A stretch of 64,000 nucleotides of DNA from Bacteroidota bacterium (lineage in GTDB: Bacteria > Bacteroidota > Bacteroidia > Palsa-965). Location: contig VBWE01000003.1 of assembly GCA_006218065.1 (NCBI GenBank), positions 62,001-126,000 of the forward strand, written 5' to 3'. Within the stretch, counting starts at the first letter, position 1; every line of letters starts with the position of its first letter. The translations under genes and the position numbers were made by a program. Below the pieces are notes generated by a model that made no database searches, was not told where the DNA came from, and saw only the letters and a list, made by a program, of their open reading frames with translations. This document shows, in pieces, positions 1 to 7,699 of the stretch.

Positions 1-30
1 CCCTTCGACTGCGCTCAGGCTGACGTCTAT
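1..30. repeat. Truncated copy of the CTTCG..GCTCAG..TGACGTC repeat
   Basis: The first bases of the window match, with several substitutions, one arm of the perfect inverted repeat at 13568-13646 (shared words CTTCG, CGCTCAG and TGACGTC). The left part is cut by the window edge, so it cannot be seen whether it forms a hairpin. Confidence 0.5.
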
Positions 31-38
31 AATTATGT

Positions 39-46
39 TATTTTTG
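39..46 (+). promoter_or_regulatory. -7 promoter element TATTTTTG before the 51..557 gene
   Basis: Full match to the Bacteroidota -7 consensus TAnnTTTG. It ends only 4 nt before the GTG start at 51, which would put the transcription start at or next to the start codon. No convincing -33 TTG is visible. Confidence 0.45.
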
Positions 47-50
47 TTTT

Positions 51-557
51 GTGAACACAGCCCGGACCCTGCTGCTTTTTTTATCGGTATTCGTTATCCA
101 TTCCTTTTGCGCAGCGCAGGACCTGGCCTTCCTGGGTATCCCGGACGTGCGTTTCGGCATGCATACGGATTCGCTGAAAGGAAAGCTGGCTGTGCTCGAT
201 ACGAGTTCCGCTTACCGCGACACCGCCACGTATCTCCGCAATACGCGCTGTGTGATCTGGGTTCGCCCGCAGGAAAAACTGGACATTACAGGCTTCACTG
301 CCAGCCGTATCGAATATGAGTTCTGCGACAAACGGCTGTATTATGCTTTCTTCAAAGTAAAAGGGACTGAAAACGTGGAAAAAGCGCTTGCGCAGCTGAA
401 AAAAGATTTTCCGAATGCCGGCTGTAAACAGGACGGACCGCTCAGCAACTGTAACGCTTTTGATACGTCGAATAAAAAATTCCGCATCATCGCCACGATC
501 AAAAACAAAGGCACGGAACTGGAATTCGTACTCGTTCCGAAACGATTGAAATTCTGA
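51..557 (+). CDS. Secreted protein of unknown function
   Basis: A 168-residue protein with an N-terminal signal peptide: a hydrophobic stretch LLLFLSVFVI followed by a likely signal peptidase site after FCAAQ. The mature part contains VRFGMHTDSL, the style of small Bacteroidota periplasmic proteins that begin with a 'G(I/V)xFGMS' segment, but I cannot name a family. Four cysteines in the mature part could form disulphides. The GTG start at 51 is chosen because the signal peptide begins there and a -7 box lies 4 nt upstream. The alternative frame from 35 has no such features. It is followed 35 nt later by the PAP2 gene on the same strand, which has its own -7-like box, so the two may be transcribed separately. 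Function unknown. Confidence 0.75.
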   Translation: MNTARTLLLFLSVFVIHSFCAAQDLAFLGIPDVRFGMHTDSLKGKLAVLDTSSAYRDTATYLRNTRCVIWVRPQEKLDITGFTASRIEYEFCDKRLYYAFFKVKGTENVEKALAQLKKDFPNAGCKQDGPLSNCNAFDTSNKKFRIIATIKNKGTELEFVLVPKRLKF

Positions 558-592
558 CCGGTTGCCTTGGCAGAAATAAGTAACTTTAATCC

Positions 593-1174
593 GTGATCGA
601 AACGCTGCATAGCTGGGATGTTGCGCTGCTGCTGAAGCTGAACAGTTTTCACAACCCGTCCTGGGATACGGTCATGTCGGTATCGACAGGCCGCTGGATA
701 TGGATTCCAATCTATCTCGCGCTTTTTGTCCTCATCATCCTGCGTTTCCGCAAGCAGGCGATCCCCGTTTTTATTGCGGCTGCGCTGACCATCGTGCTTT
801 CCGACCAGGTTTCACGCGCCTGCAAATACGGATTTAAGCGGGAACGTCCCTGTCACAATGAAATGATCGCATCACAGCTGCACGTGCCCGACGGCTGCGG
901 CGGGAAATACGGTTTTGTTTCTTCGCATGCGGCCAATTCCTTCGGACTTTCTTTTTTCATCTGGCTGCTCTGGAAAGGCCGCAAACAGCGCAGGTGGCTG
1001 CTCCTGCTTTTTCCCTGGGCGATTTACATGACGTACACGCGTATTTACCTCGGTGTGCATTACCCGCTCGATATTGCCGGCGGCGCTTTCGTGGGACTGG
1101 CTGTCGCCGCTTTGTCTGTTTTTATATACCGGCGCTGGCTGGTGAAAATAGTCCCGGCTGTGCGGAACACTTAA
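593..1174 (+). CDS. PAP2-family membrane phosphatase
   Basis: A 193-residue integral membrane protein of the type 2 phosphatidic acid phosphatase family. All three motifs are present: K78-x6-R85-P86 (KYGFKRERP), a PSGH-like S110-S-H112, and R150-x5-H156-x3-D160 (RIYLGVHYPLD). About five or six hydrophobic helices surround them. Enzymes of this family dephosphorylate lipid phosphates such as phosphatidate or undecaprenyl diphosphate at the membrane; the substrate here cannot be told from sequence. The start is GTG at 593. TAACTTTA, a near match to the -7 consensus, lies 4 nt before it (581-588). Downstream is a hairpin element rather than a partner gene. Confidence 0.9.
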   Translation: MIETLHSWDVALLLKLNSFHNPSWDTVMSVSTGRWIWIPIYLALFVLIILRFRKQAIPVFIAAALTIVLSDQVSRACKYGFKRERPCHNEMIASQLHVPDGCGGKYGFVSSHAANSFGLSFFIWLLWKGRKQRRWLLLLFPWAIYMTYTRIYLGVHYPLDIAGGAFVGLAVAALSVFIYRRWLVKIVPAVRNT

Positions 1175-1180
1175 AAATGA

Positions 1181-1384
1181 TTTAAAATTCCTTCGGAATA
1201 GATTCAGTTTGCAGTTTTCCAGTTTGCAGTTTTAGTAGGTTTAGACCTGGAGTAAGTAGATTTTGACCATATTCCTGTAATACCAAAACTGCCAACTGCA
1301 AACTGGCAAACTGCAAACCGGACACTAAACTATTCCGAGGCACCAAAGACTTTCCTGTAAAATAATCTTCGCAGGAATTTTAAA
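1181..1384. repeat. MITE-like palindromic element, family A (CAGTTTGCAG arms)
   Basis: This roughly 200-nt spacer has nested inverted repeats. The outer ends are an 11-bp perfect pair (TTTAAAATTCC at 1181-1191, GGAATTTTAAA at 1374-1384). Next comes CGGAATAG against CTATTCCG. Then low-complexity arms built of CAGTTTGCAG words (1205-1233) face their complement (1285-1320). The middle, about 1234-1284, resembles the middle of the elements at 22736-22882 and 35056-35180. No ORF is visible inside. It lies between two plus-strand genes. The -7 box of crcB sits just beyond its right end. Confidence 0.75.
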
Positions 1385-1403
1385 CAGTCTCTTAAGTAAA
1401 TCG

Positions 1404-1411
1404 TAGTTTTG
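1404..1411 (+). promoter_or_regulatory. -7 promoter element TAGTTTTG before crcB
   Basis: Exact match to TAnnTTTG, ending 3 nt before the ATG at 1415. This favours the ATG over the TTG two codons upstream, which overlaps the box, and suggests a leaderless transcript for crcB and the downstream phosphatase. Confidence 0.5.
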
Positions 1412-1414
1412 ATC

Positions 1415-1792
1415 ATGTTTCTGAACATCATACTCGTATTTATCGGCGGCGGTTTCGGCAGCCTGGCGCGTTACGGCATGGGTGAACTGGTGCGCTGGAG
1501 CGGCGAAACGAATTTCCCGCTCGCTACATTGCTGTCGAATGTACTGAGCTGCGTGGTGATGGGTTTGGCGCTCGGTTTTTTCGGCGACAAATTACTCGAA
1601 CATCCCTGGCTGCGCTTGCTGGTCGTAATCGGCTTCTGCGGCGGATTCAGTACGTTTTCCACCTTCAGCAGCGAAACGCTCGAACTTTTCAGAAACGGGC
1701 ACGCAGTTTACGGAATCATAAACATAGCGGTAAGTTTACTCCTTTGTATTTTCATACTTTTCCTGCTCATTAAAAAGTCTCCGGTATCATGA
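1415..1792 (+). CDS. crcB: Fluoride ion channel CrcB/Fluc
   Basis: A 125-residue protein with four hydrophobic helices, the usual size of a single-domain Fluc channel that works as an antiparallel dimer to export fluoride. Family marks are the N-terminal GGGFGSLARY (11-20), the pore Asn in TLLSN (N42), and GFCGGFSTFSTF (73-84), which carries the Phe and Ser/Thr residues lining the fluoride path. The ATG at 1415 is preferred over the TTG at 1409 because a consensus -7 box ends at 1411. The stop overlaps the start of the alkaline phosphatase by 4 nt (ATGA), so the two genes are co-transcribed and probably translationally coupled. No fluoride riboswitch fits in the few bases between promoter and start. 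Confidence 0.93.
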   Translation: MFLNIILVFIGGGFGSLARYGMGELVRWSGETNFPLATLLSNVLSCVVMGLALGFFGDKLLEHPWLRLLVVIGFCGGFSTFSTFSSETLELFRNGHAVYGIINIAVSLLLCIFILFLLIKKSPVS

Positions 1793-3429
1793 AAAAGTTT
1801 TTTGCTTTGACTCTCGCCTGCATTCCCGTCCTTTTTTACGCGCAGCAAGCCGCCAAACCCGCTGTGCCGGCCCAGCCCAAACTCGTCGTCGGAATCGTGG
1901 TGGACCAGATGCGGTATGATTTTATTTACCGCTACTGGAGCAAGTACGGAAGCGACGGTTTCAAGAGACTGGTGAACGAAGGATATTTCTGCCGAAATAC
2001 GAATTATAATTATGTACCGACTTTCACCGGCCCGGGACATACCGCCATTTACACCGGCTCGACGCCGGCAGCCAACGGAATCATCGCGAACGACTGGTAC
2101 GATCGTGAATTGCGTAAAGACGTGTATTGTTCGCTGGATGAAACTGTAAGCGGGGTAGGGAGTACCGAACCGGAAGGCCGCCGTTCGCCCGTGCGCATGC
2201 TCAGCACAAGCATCACCGACCAGCTTCGTTTGTCGAATAATATGCAATCGAAAGTGGTGGGCATTGCGCTGAAAGACCGCGGTGCGATTCTGCCTGCAGG
2301 ACATACCGGCATGGCCTACTGGTTTGAAGGGCGGACCGGGAACTGGATCACGAGCACGTATTACACGAAAGAACTGCCGCAGTGGACAAAAGATTTTAAC
2401 GCGAAACAAGTAGCGAAAACGTACCTCGCGCAGGATTGGAATACGCTGCTGCCGATAGACCAGTACAAAGAAAGTTTGCCCGACGATAACCCGTACGAAG
2501 GAAAATTCAAAGGCGAAGAAAAACCCGTTTTCCCGCACAAGCTGCCGCAACTTGCAGAAGCAAACGGCCAGCTGGGCCTGGTGCGCGCCACGCCTTTCGG
2601 AAATTCGTTCACCGTCGATTTTGCTGTTGCCGCCGTGAAAGGTGAAAATCTCGGTAAAGGCAGTGCGACGGATTTTCTCGCCGTCAGTTTTTCATCTACC
2701 GATTATGTCGGCCACATGTACGGACCGCAGAGCATCGAGCAGGAGGATACGTACCTGCGCCTGGATAAGGACATCGCCGGCTTCCTGAAATTCCTCGATA
2801 CCTGGGTGGGCAAAAACAACGTACTCGTTTTCCTCACCGCCGATCACGGCGCCGCGGAAGTTCCTTCGTACCTGAAAGACATTAAAATTCCTTCCGGCTA
2901 TTTCAAGGAAAAACCGGTCATCGACTCGCTGAAAAAAACGATGAGCAAAAAATACGGGGATACGCTGGTGCTCGGCTATATGAACGACCAGGTTTTCCTG
3001 GACCGCAAAACCATCGCGCAGAAAAATCTCGACAAAGCGGCGGTCGAAAATTTCGTCGCTGATTTTTTCCTCGGCTTCAAAGGCGTGAGCGACGTGATTA
3101 CTTCGTCAGCCATGCGGAATACGCAGTTCACCGATGGTCCGCGCAGGTTAGTGCAGAACGGCTATCATGCGCAACGCTCGGGCGACGTTTGTATCATTCT
3201 CAATCCTTCCTGGTTCGAGGACATCGGCCGGAAAACCGGCACCACGCACGGCGCAGGCTGGAGTTACGATACGCATGTACCGCTGATCTGGTACGGCTGG
3301 AAAGTACAGAAAGGAAGTTCGGACGCGCCAGTAAATATCACGGACATCGCACCCAGCATCGCCATGTTTCTGAATATCCAGTTTCCGAACGGGTGCAGCG
3401 GGAAACCGATTTCAGGGATTGTGAAATGA
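1789..3429 (+). CDS. pafA: PafA-type secreted alkaline phosphatase
   Basis: A 546-residue phosphomonoesterase of the alkaline phosphatase superfamily, closest in layout to PafA of Elizabethkingia. A signal peptide (cleavage near YAQQ) directs it to the periplasm or outside. Catalytic residues are visible: D39 (VVDQMRYD), nucleophile T80 in TFTGPGHTAIYTG, N101 (ANDWYD), the K162-x-R164 pair (KDRGA) that binds phosphate in PafA, the DYVGH zinc ligands, the ADHG pair, and a late His in TTHGAGW. PafA-type enzymes are typically insensitive to product inhibition. The gene overlaps crcB by 4 nt, an unexpected functional pairing. Its stop is followed after 1 nt by a hairpin element and then a convergent LRR gene. 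Confidence 0.93.
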   Translation: MKKFFALTLACIPVLFYAQQAAKPAVPAQPKLVVGIVVDQMRYDFIYRYWSKYGSDGFKRLVNEGYFCRNTNYNYVPTFTGPGHTAIYTGSTPAANGIIANDWYDRELRKDVYCSLDETVSGVGSTEPEGRRSPVRMLSTSITDQLRLSNNMQSKVVGIALKDRGAILPAGHTGMAYWFEGRTGNWITSTYYTKELPQWTKDFNAKQVAKTYLAQDWNTLLPIDQYKESLPDDNPYEGKFKGEEKPVFPHKLPQLAEANGQLGLVRATPFGNSFTVDFAVAAVKGENLGKGSATDFLAVSFSSTDYVGHMYGPQSIEQEDTYLRLDKDIAGFLKFLDTWVGKNNVLVFLTADHGAAEVPSYLKDIKIPSGYFKEKPVIDSLKKTMSKKYGDTLVLGYMNDQVFLDRKTIAQKNLDKAAVENFVADFFLGFKGVSDVITSSAMRNTQFTDGPRRLVQNGYHAQRSGDVCIILNPSWFEDIGRKTGTTHGAGWSYDTHVPLIWYGWKVQKGSSDAPVNITDIAPSIAMFLNIQFPNGCSGKPISGIVK

Positions 3430-3430
3430 G

Positions 3431-3544
3431 TTGTTTTCCGATTTCTCGATTTGAAAATTTGAAGATGGCCACCGCACACGGCTAATCCTTCTTCAGGCAA
3501 ATGAGCATTTTCAAATTTTCAAATTGAAAAATCGGAAAACAAAC
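3431..3544. repeat. Intergenic hairpin, family B (CATTTTCAAATTG arms)
   Basis: The left arm (TTGTTTTCCGATTTCTCGAT... to about 3467) and the right arm (about 3505-3544, ending ATCGGAAAACAA) are imperfect complements of about 38 nt, with a loop of about 37 nt. The element fills the space between the convergent pafA and LRR genes and starts 1 nt after the pafA stop. It may terminate transcription from both sides, but lacks a clean GC stem plus T-tract. Confidence 0.7.
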
Positions 3545-3570
3545 TACCTTTTGCACCAGCACTTCTGTCA

Positions 3571-5187
3571 TTAATCCCCATAACCATTCCACACACTGCG
3601 AATCTGGTTCCTGTGGTTGGTAGCCCAGAAATCCAGCAGGCGCTTTTCGAGCGGAGGAATTTGCGTTCCTTCGAGATTCAATGTGGCTAAGCGCGAGCAA
3701 TCCATAATCGATTCGGGCATTGCTGAAATCGGGTTGTTTTCCAGTCCAAGGCTGGAGAGGTTCCGGAGGCGTCCTATTCGCGGCGGTATGACTTTAATCT
3801 TATTTCCGCCCAGGCTGAGAAACTCCAAACGGGTTAACGTGTCGATCTCGGCAGGCAATACAGATATATTGTTCTTTTCGAAATCGAGGTATTTCAGTAA
3901 AGTCAGCTGCCCGATTTCAGGAGGAATGACGGAGACCTGGTTTTTTTCAAAATCGAGTTTGGTGAGTTTTTTAAGTTTGAATAATTCCATGGGAATCTCC
4001 CTGATCTTATTGGAATCCAGTTCCAGGCGCGTCAAACTTTCCAGTCCCCCGATAGCCGCAGGCAAACTGGTCAGCTGGTTTTTTTCCAAAACAAGTTCCC
4101 TGAGTTTCTTCAATTGACCGATTTCATCCGGCAAAGTTTTAAGCTGGTTATTCCAGAGCGAAAGCAAAGCCAGCTTTTCCAGTTTCCCGATCTCCGGCGG
4201 CAAAGCCTGTAAACGATTGGTGTCCAGCTGCAGCCTGGTTAAACCGGTCATATTCCCAATCGAAGCGGGGAGGGACTCGAGCTGATTATTGTGAAGATCA
4301 AGCCAGCTTATGTTTTTCAGATTCCCGATCGATTCGGGCAGGCTGACCAGCGCATTATTCCAAAGTTTCAGTTCGGTCAGGTTTGTGAGTTGCCCGAATT
4401 CTTTGGGTAAGGTTTTCAGTTTATTATCATGCAGGCGCAAACTTTTAAGCTGGGATAATTTACTGATTTCCGGAGGTAAACTTTGCAGCAGATTTTTCGA
4501 TGCAGTCAGGTTTTTTAAACTGGACAGGTTTCCAATTTTCGCAGGAAGACTGGCTAAGCTATTGGAGTCGAGATTCAAACTGGTCAGTTTAACAAGACTT
4601 CCGAGCCCTGCAGGTAAAGACGTGAGCCGGTTATTCTGCAGGCAGAGCTCGGTTAAATTCACCAGTTTGCCGATTTCAGTTGGAATGGTGGTTAGCCGGT
4701 TATACCTGATCTCCAAAGTCGTCAGGGCTGTTAATTTCCCAATTTCAGGCGGAAGCGATGTCAGCAAATTTCTGTCCAAATCCAGCTCCGCCAGTTTCGA
4801 TAATTTCCCGATCGATGCCGGCAAAGCGGTAATCTGGTTTTGATCCAGGTCCAGTTCTTCCAGGTTAACGAGTTGTCCTATTTCCTCGGGAATTTTGGTT
4901 AAAAAATTCTGGTCGAGATCAAGCCGCTTGAGTTTTGTTAACTGCCATATTTCTTTCGGCAATTCCTTGAAAGCATTGCCTTCCAGTTCAAGCACAACCA
5001 GGTTTTTCAGTTTCCCGATATCCGCAGACAAGGTTTTTAATCCGTCTTCTTCCAGGTCAAGAATATACACGCTGTCCGGTTTAACCAGTGCGCTGGCCAT
5101 CGTTTTGTACACTATACCGCGTTGCGCACGGGCGGTTGAAGTACCGCCGATAATGGTCAATAGAAGGAAACCAAGTATTTTTTTCAT
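3571..5187 (-). CDS. Secreted leucine-rich repeat protein
   Basis: A 538-residue protein made almost entirely of leucine-rich repeats. After a signal peptide (about 1-21, ending STARAQ) there are about 20 consecutive 23-residue repeats of the pattern LxxLxLxxNxLxxLPxxIGxL, close to the plant- and Ras-binding-type 23-residue class. Both ends of the solenoid are short caps. No transmembrane segment, enzyme domain or T9SS sorting domain is visible, so it is probably periplasmic or exported. Its role is likely protein or glycan binding. Repeats are diverged in DNA sequence, so this is an old expansion rather than a recent tandem duplication. It is convergent with pafA and followed upstream by a separately encoded lipoprotein. 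Confidence 0.88.
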   Translation of the reverse strand: MKKILGFLLLTIIGGTSTARAQRGIVYKTMASALVKPDSVYILDLEEDGLKTLSADIGKLKNLVVLELEGNAFKELPKEIWQLTKLKRLDLDQNFLTKIPEEIGQLVNLEELDLDQNQITALPASIGKLSKLAELDLDRNLLTSLPPEIGKLTALTTLEIRYNRLTTIPTEIGKLVNLTELCLQNNRLTSLPAGLGSLVKLTSLNLDSNSLASLPAKIGNLSSLKNLTASKNLLQSLPPEISKLSQLKSLRLHDNKLKTLPKEFGQLTNLTELKLWNNALVSLPESIGNLKNISWLDLHNNQLESLPASIGNMTGLTRLQLDTNRLQALPPEIGKLEKLALLSLWNNQLKTLPDEIGQLKKLRELVLEKNQLTSLPAAIGGLESLTRLELDSNKIREIPMELFKLKKLTKLDFEKNQVSVIPPEIGQLTLLKYLDFEKNNISVLPAEIDTLTRLEFLSLGGNKIKVIPPRIGRLRNLSSLGLENNPISAMPESIMDCSRLATLNLEGTQIPPLEKRLLDFWATNHRNQIRSVWNGYGD

Positions 5188-5268
5188 GATGACTGGGTTT
5201 ATTCGAGGTTTAACAGTAACCGGGAAGTCCGGCTGATATGCTTAATGCGCATTGCTCCCGAAAGTTGC

Positions 5269-5808
5269 TCACTTCTCAAAAACAATGGTCAGTCTTGTCG
5301 GTTTCGTTTTCGAACGTCTTACGTTCTTTTTGGTTTTGGAGCGTTTTATGTTCCTGGAAACGTAAACTGCTTTTTCTTTGCGATCGTACTCAATGTGCTT
5401 ACCTTTTTTTACAACCGTTTTGATTGATTGATCACTGCTGATCTGCATGGAATATCCGCAGCAATACCAGGCATCCCATTCCTTTTTCAAAGGCAGGTTA
5501 TTGCTGCTGTGAATGACCAGTGAATCCGGGTAATATTTGAAAGTGAAATACCCGTCATTGATAATATCGCCCATGTAATTGCCCAATGAATCAATATCGG
5601 CGATTTTAAAACTGAACCAACCTTCTTCCGATTTGAACTCACTGATGATCGGATTCTTCGTCATCTTCAGTGAATCCGTCCGGTAATCACCAGCCTGCAC
5701 CAAAGCAGATTTGTCGGACATCACCTTTATGACATGCGAAGTCCCGCACGAGGCGCAGCCTGCCAAAAGAAAAACAGAAACAATACGATTGAATATGGGG
5801 TTCAGCAT
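5269..5808 (-). CDS. Putative lipoprotein of unknown function
   Basis: A 179-residue protein beginning MLNPIFNRIVSVFLLAGC, a lipoprotein signal with the lipobox LAGC, so it is likely anchored to a membrane by C18. The body is not recognisable. The last 30 residues are rich in Lys and Arg (SRNIKRSKTKKNVRRSKTK), suggesting binding to an acidic partner or a surface polymer. The ATG at 5808 is preferred over one nine codons upstream because it places the lipobox at a normal distance. A TACATTTG box lies about 24 nt upstream on the minus strand, giving an ordinary short leader. Function unknown. Confidence 0.7.
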   Translation of the reverse strand: MLNPIFNRIVSVFLLAGCASCGTSHVIKVMSDKSALVQAGDYRTDSLKMTKNPIISEFKSEEGWFSFKIADIDSLGNYMGDIINDGYFTFKYYPDSLVIHSSNNLPLKKEWDAWYCCGYSMQISSDQSIKTVVKKGKHIEYDRKEKAVYVSRNIKRSKTKKNVRRSKTKPTRLTIVFEK

Positions 5809-5899
5809 GACAGCTCCGGGATTATGTATTTTCAAATGTATAAAACCTGCCCGTTTTCGGGTTCCCGGAAATGTTATTAATTGCTAATAAGTGTCGGCA

Positions 5900-6003
5900 A
5901 TGTAAGAGCATTAAAAATGCTTGCCAATCCAAATGCCCGCCAGTCCCACAATTCGTGAAAGTGGGCATTTTCAAATTTTCAAATTGAATAATTGGAAATC
6001 GGA
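5900..6003. repeat. Intergenic repeat, family B, with small hairpin
   Basis: Contains GGGCATTTTCAAATTTTCAAATTG, shared in part with the elements at 3431, 11784 and 40018. Next to it is a short hairpin CCCAC...GTGGG. Only one long arm is visible, so this copy looks partial. It separates two minus-strand genes. Confidence 0.55.
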
Positions 6004-6011
6004 ATAACCGT

Positions 6012-6413
6012 TTACACCGGCACTTCCTTCATCTTCTTCACCAGCAAATTCAAAAAATTCCGCAGCGGACCGGTAACCATCGCGGCCATAAAGGGGTTTA
6101 CGTCGGCATTCATCAATAGCTGGCCTTTGCAGTTGTTCGCGTCGATTTCGGTGAGCAGTACATCGAGCGTAAATTCAAAAGGAACTTTGCCGTCGGAAAC
6201 GATATGGATTTTGGAATGCGGTGTTTTTTCCGCGATGCGCATCCCGATGGTGGCCATGCCTTTGATCGTGAAAGTGCATTTGTCTTCCGTGGATTGCCAG
6301 TTGGTGATCTGTTCCGGCATCAGGCTCTCGAAATTATTGAAGTTGCTGAGAAACCCGTGCATCTTTTCTGCCGGCTTGCCGGTTTCCACGATATCACTTT
6401 CGATCTTGGCCAT
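6012..6413 (-). CDS. SRPBCC (START-like) family protein
   Basis: A 133-residue protein with the pattern of the SRPBCC/START fold: an N-terminal strand with SDIVETGKPAEKMHGFLSN, a middle TFTIKGMATIGMRIAEKTPHSKI, and a long C-terminal amphipathic helix (NFLNLLVKKMKEV). Such proteins have a hydrophobic pocket that binds lipids or small ligands. It starts 9 nt after the end of pyrE and so is probably co-transcribed with it. The pairing of pyrE with an SRPBCC gene next to a NUDIX gene is, as I recall, common in Bacteroidota. No specific ligand can be assigned. Confidence 0.8.
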   Translation of the reverse strand: MAKIESDIVETGKPAEKMHGFLSNFNNFESLMPEQITNWQSTEDKCTFTIKGMATIGMRIAEKTPHSKIHIVSDGKVPFEFTLDVLLTEIDANNCKGQLLMNADVNPFMAAMVTGPLRNFLNLLVKKMKEVPV

Positions 6414-6422
6414 AGTATGAAA

Positions 6423-7064
6423 TTATTTTCCCCAGTTGCCCGGGTTTTCACGCCAGGTTTCCAAAGCAGTAATATCGTTTTCTGAAACGTATTCGGATTT
6501 CACAGCCTGCCGGATCAGCGCGGGATAATCGCAGAGCGTGATTAATTTGCAAGAAGCTTTGGAAAAAGCGTCTTCCGCGGCCTGGAAACCGTAGGTGAAA
6601 ATTGCGGCCATGCCTTTCACGTCGCAGCCGGCTTCGCGAAGCGCATCCACGGCTTTCAGGCTGCTGCCGCCGGTGGAAATGAGATCTTCGATCACGACTA
6701 CTTTTTGTCCCGGCTGCACTTCGCCTTCGATGAGGTTCCCGAGCCCGTGTTTTTTCGGTTCGGGCCGCACATATACGAAAGGAAGTCCGAGTTCTTCCGC
6801 CACCAGTACACCGTGCGCAATGGCTCCCGTGGCTACGCCTGCAACCAGGTCGGGTTTCGGGAAATGATCGTTCACTAATTGCGCGAACTGCTGGCGGATA
6901 TAGGTGCGGATATTCGGATGTGAAAGCGTTTTCCGGTTGTCACAGTAAATCGGCGATTTCCATCCCGACGCCCAGGTAAAGGGCTGCTGCGGCTGCAACC
7001 TGACCGCTTTGATTTGAAGTAAAAATTCAGCAACTTTCGATGCTGTCTCTTGGTTTGCAATCAT
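6423..7064 (-). CDS. pyrE: Orotate phosphoribosyltransferase
   Basis: A 213-residue enzyme that condenses orotate with PRPP to give orotidine monophosphate in pyrimidine synthesis. The PRPP-binding signature VVVIEDLISTGGSS is at 122-135, and the flexible catalytic loop region PEPKKHG at 101-107 is present. Length is normal. A -7 box, TACATTTG on the minus strand (7069-7076), lies 4 nt before the ATG. It heads the pyrE-SRPBCC operon and is divergent from the NUDIX gene with only 11 nt between the two start codons. Confidence 0.95.
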   Translation of the reverse strand: MIANQETASKVAEFLLQIKAVRLQPQQPFTWASGWKSPIYCDNRKTLSHPNIRTYIRQQFAQLVNDHFPKPDLVAGVATGAIAHGVLVAEELGLPFVYVRPEPKKHGLGNLIEGEVQPGQKVVVIEDLISTGGSSLKAVDALREAGCDVKGMAAIFTYGFQAAEDAFSKASCKLITLCDYPALIRQAVKSEYVSENDITALETWRENPGNWGK

Positions 7065-7068
7065 GGCG

Positions 7069-7076
7069 CAAATGTA
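7069..7076 (-). promoter_or_regulatory. -7 promoter element TACATTTG for pyrE
   Basis: Exact TAnnTTTG on the minus strand, 4 nt before the pyrE ATG. Its last base overlaps the first base of the divergent NUDIX start codon, so the pyrE promoter must extend into the NUDIX coding region. Confidence 0.5.
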
Positions 7077-7675
7077 TGTATAAAGTTTTCATTAACGACC
7101 TCGTTTTTATACTGGCCGGGCCGGATGCGCCATTCTTTCCCGGCAACGGCGTACTCCACATCCGATTCGACGAAAGCATGCCGATGGAAAGCCTGATCGT
7201 GCTGGCCGAAGAAAATCACCCCACGCTTACCGCCATCCAGGTGATGTATGACGATGCCGATATGCTTTTCGATATTTTTTCCTCATACTATAAAGTGCAC
7301 GAAGCGGCGGGCGGACTGGTTCGCAACAGCAAAGGCGAAACGCTGGTCATTTTCCGCCGCGGGAAATGGGACCTGCCCAAAGGAAAGCTCGATAAAGGCG
7401 AAACGCCGGAGCAGGCCGCTTTGCGCGAAGTAGAGGAAGAGTGCGGCATCAGCGGGATGGAAATTGTAAAACCGCTGCCTTCCACCTGGCATACTTTTAT
7501 GCAGGATCACCGGCGCATCCTTAAACGCACCTGGTGGTTCGAAATGAAATACACCGGCGACCAGGATCCTGTTCCCCAGCAGGAAGAAGACATCGAAAAA
7601 GCGATTTGGGCCGATGCTGCGCAGATGAAAACCTGTGCGGAAAATACGTACCGTTCGCTGGTTCACTTTTTTTGA
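7076..7675 (+). CDS. NUDIX hydrolase
   Basis: A 199-residue protein with a complete Nudix box from G103 to I125 (GKLDKGE...REVEEECGI), the metal-binding helix that hydrolyses nucleoside diphosphates linked to another group. About 75 residues precede the Nudix domain (LVFILAGPDAPFFPGNGVLH), a short N-terminal module often found in this Bacteroidota group. The ATG at 7076 gives MYKVF; the in-frame start at 7040 would overlap pyrE. It is divergent from pyrE across 11 nt. The substrate is not predictable. Confidence 0.9.
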   Translation: MYKVFINDLVFILAGPDAPFFPGNGVLHIRFDESMPMESLIVLAEENHPTLTAIQVMYDDADMLFDIFSSYYKVHEAAGGLVRNSKGETLVIFRRGKWDLPKGKLDKGETPEQAALREVEEECGISGMEIVKPLPSTWHTFMQDHRRILKRTWWFEMKYTGDQDPVPQQEEDIEKAIWADAAQMKTCAENTYRSLVHFF

Positions 7676-7699
7676 GTGAAGAATGTTCTTGCTAAAACC

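Noticed and set aside
3571-5187. LRR region as a recent DNA tandem repeat
   Set aside because: The 69-bp units are strongly diverged; only the protein pattern repeats.
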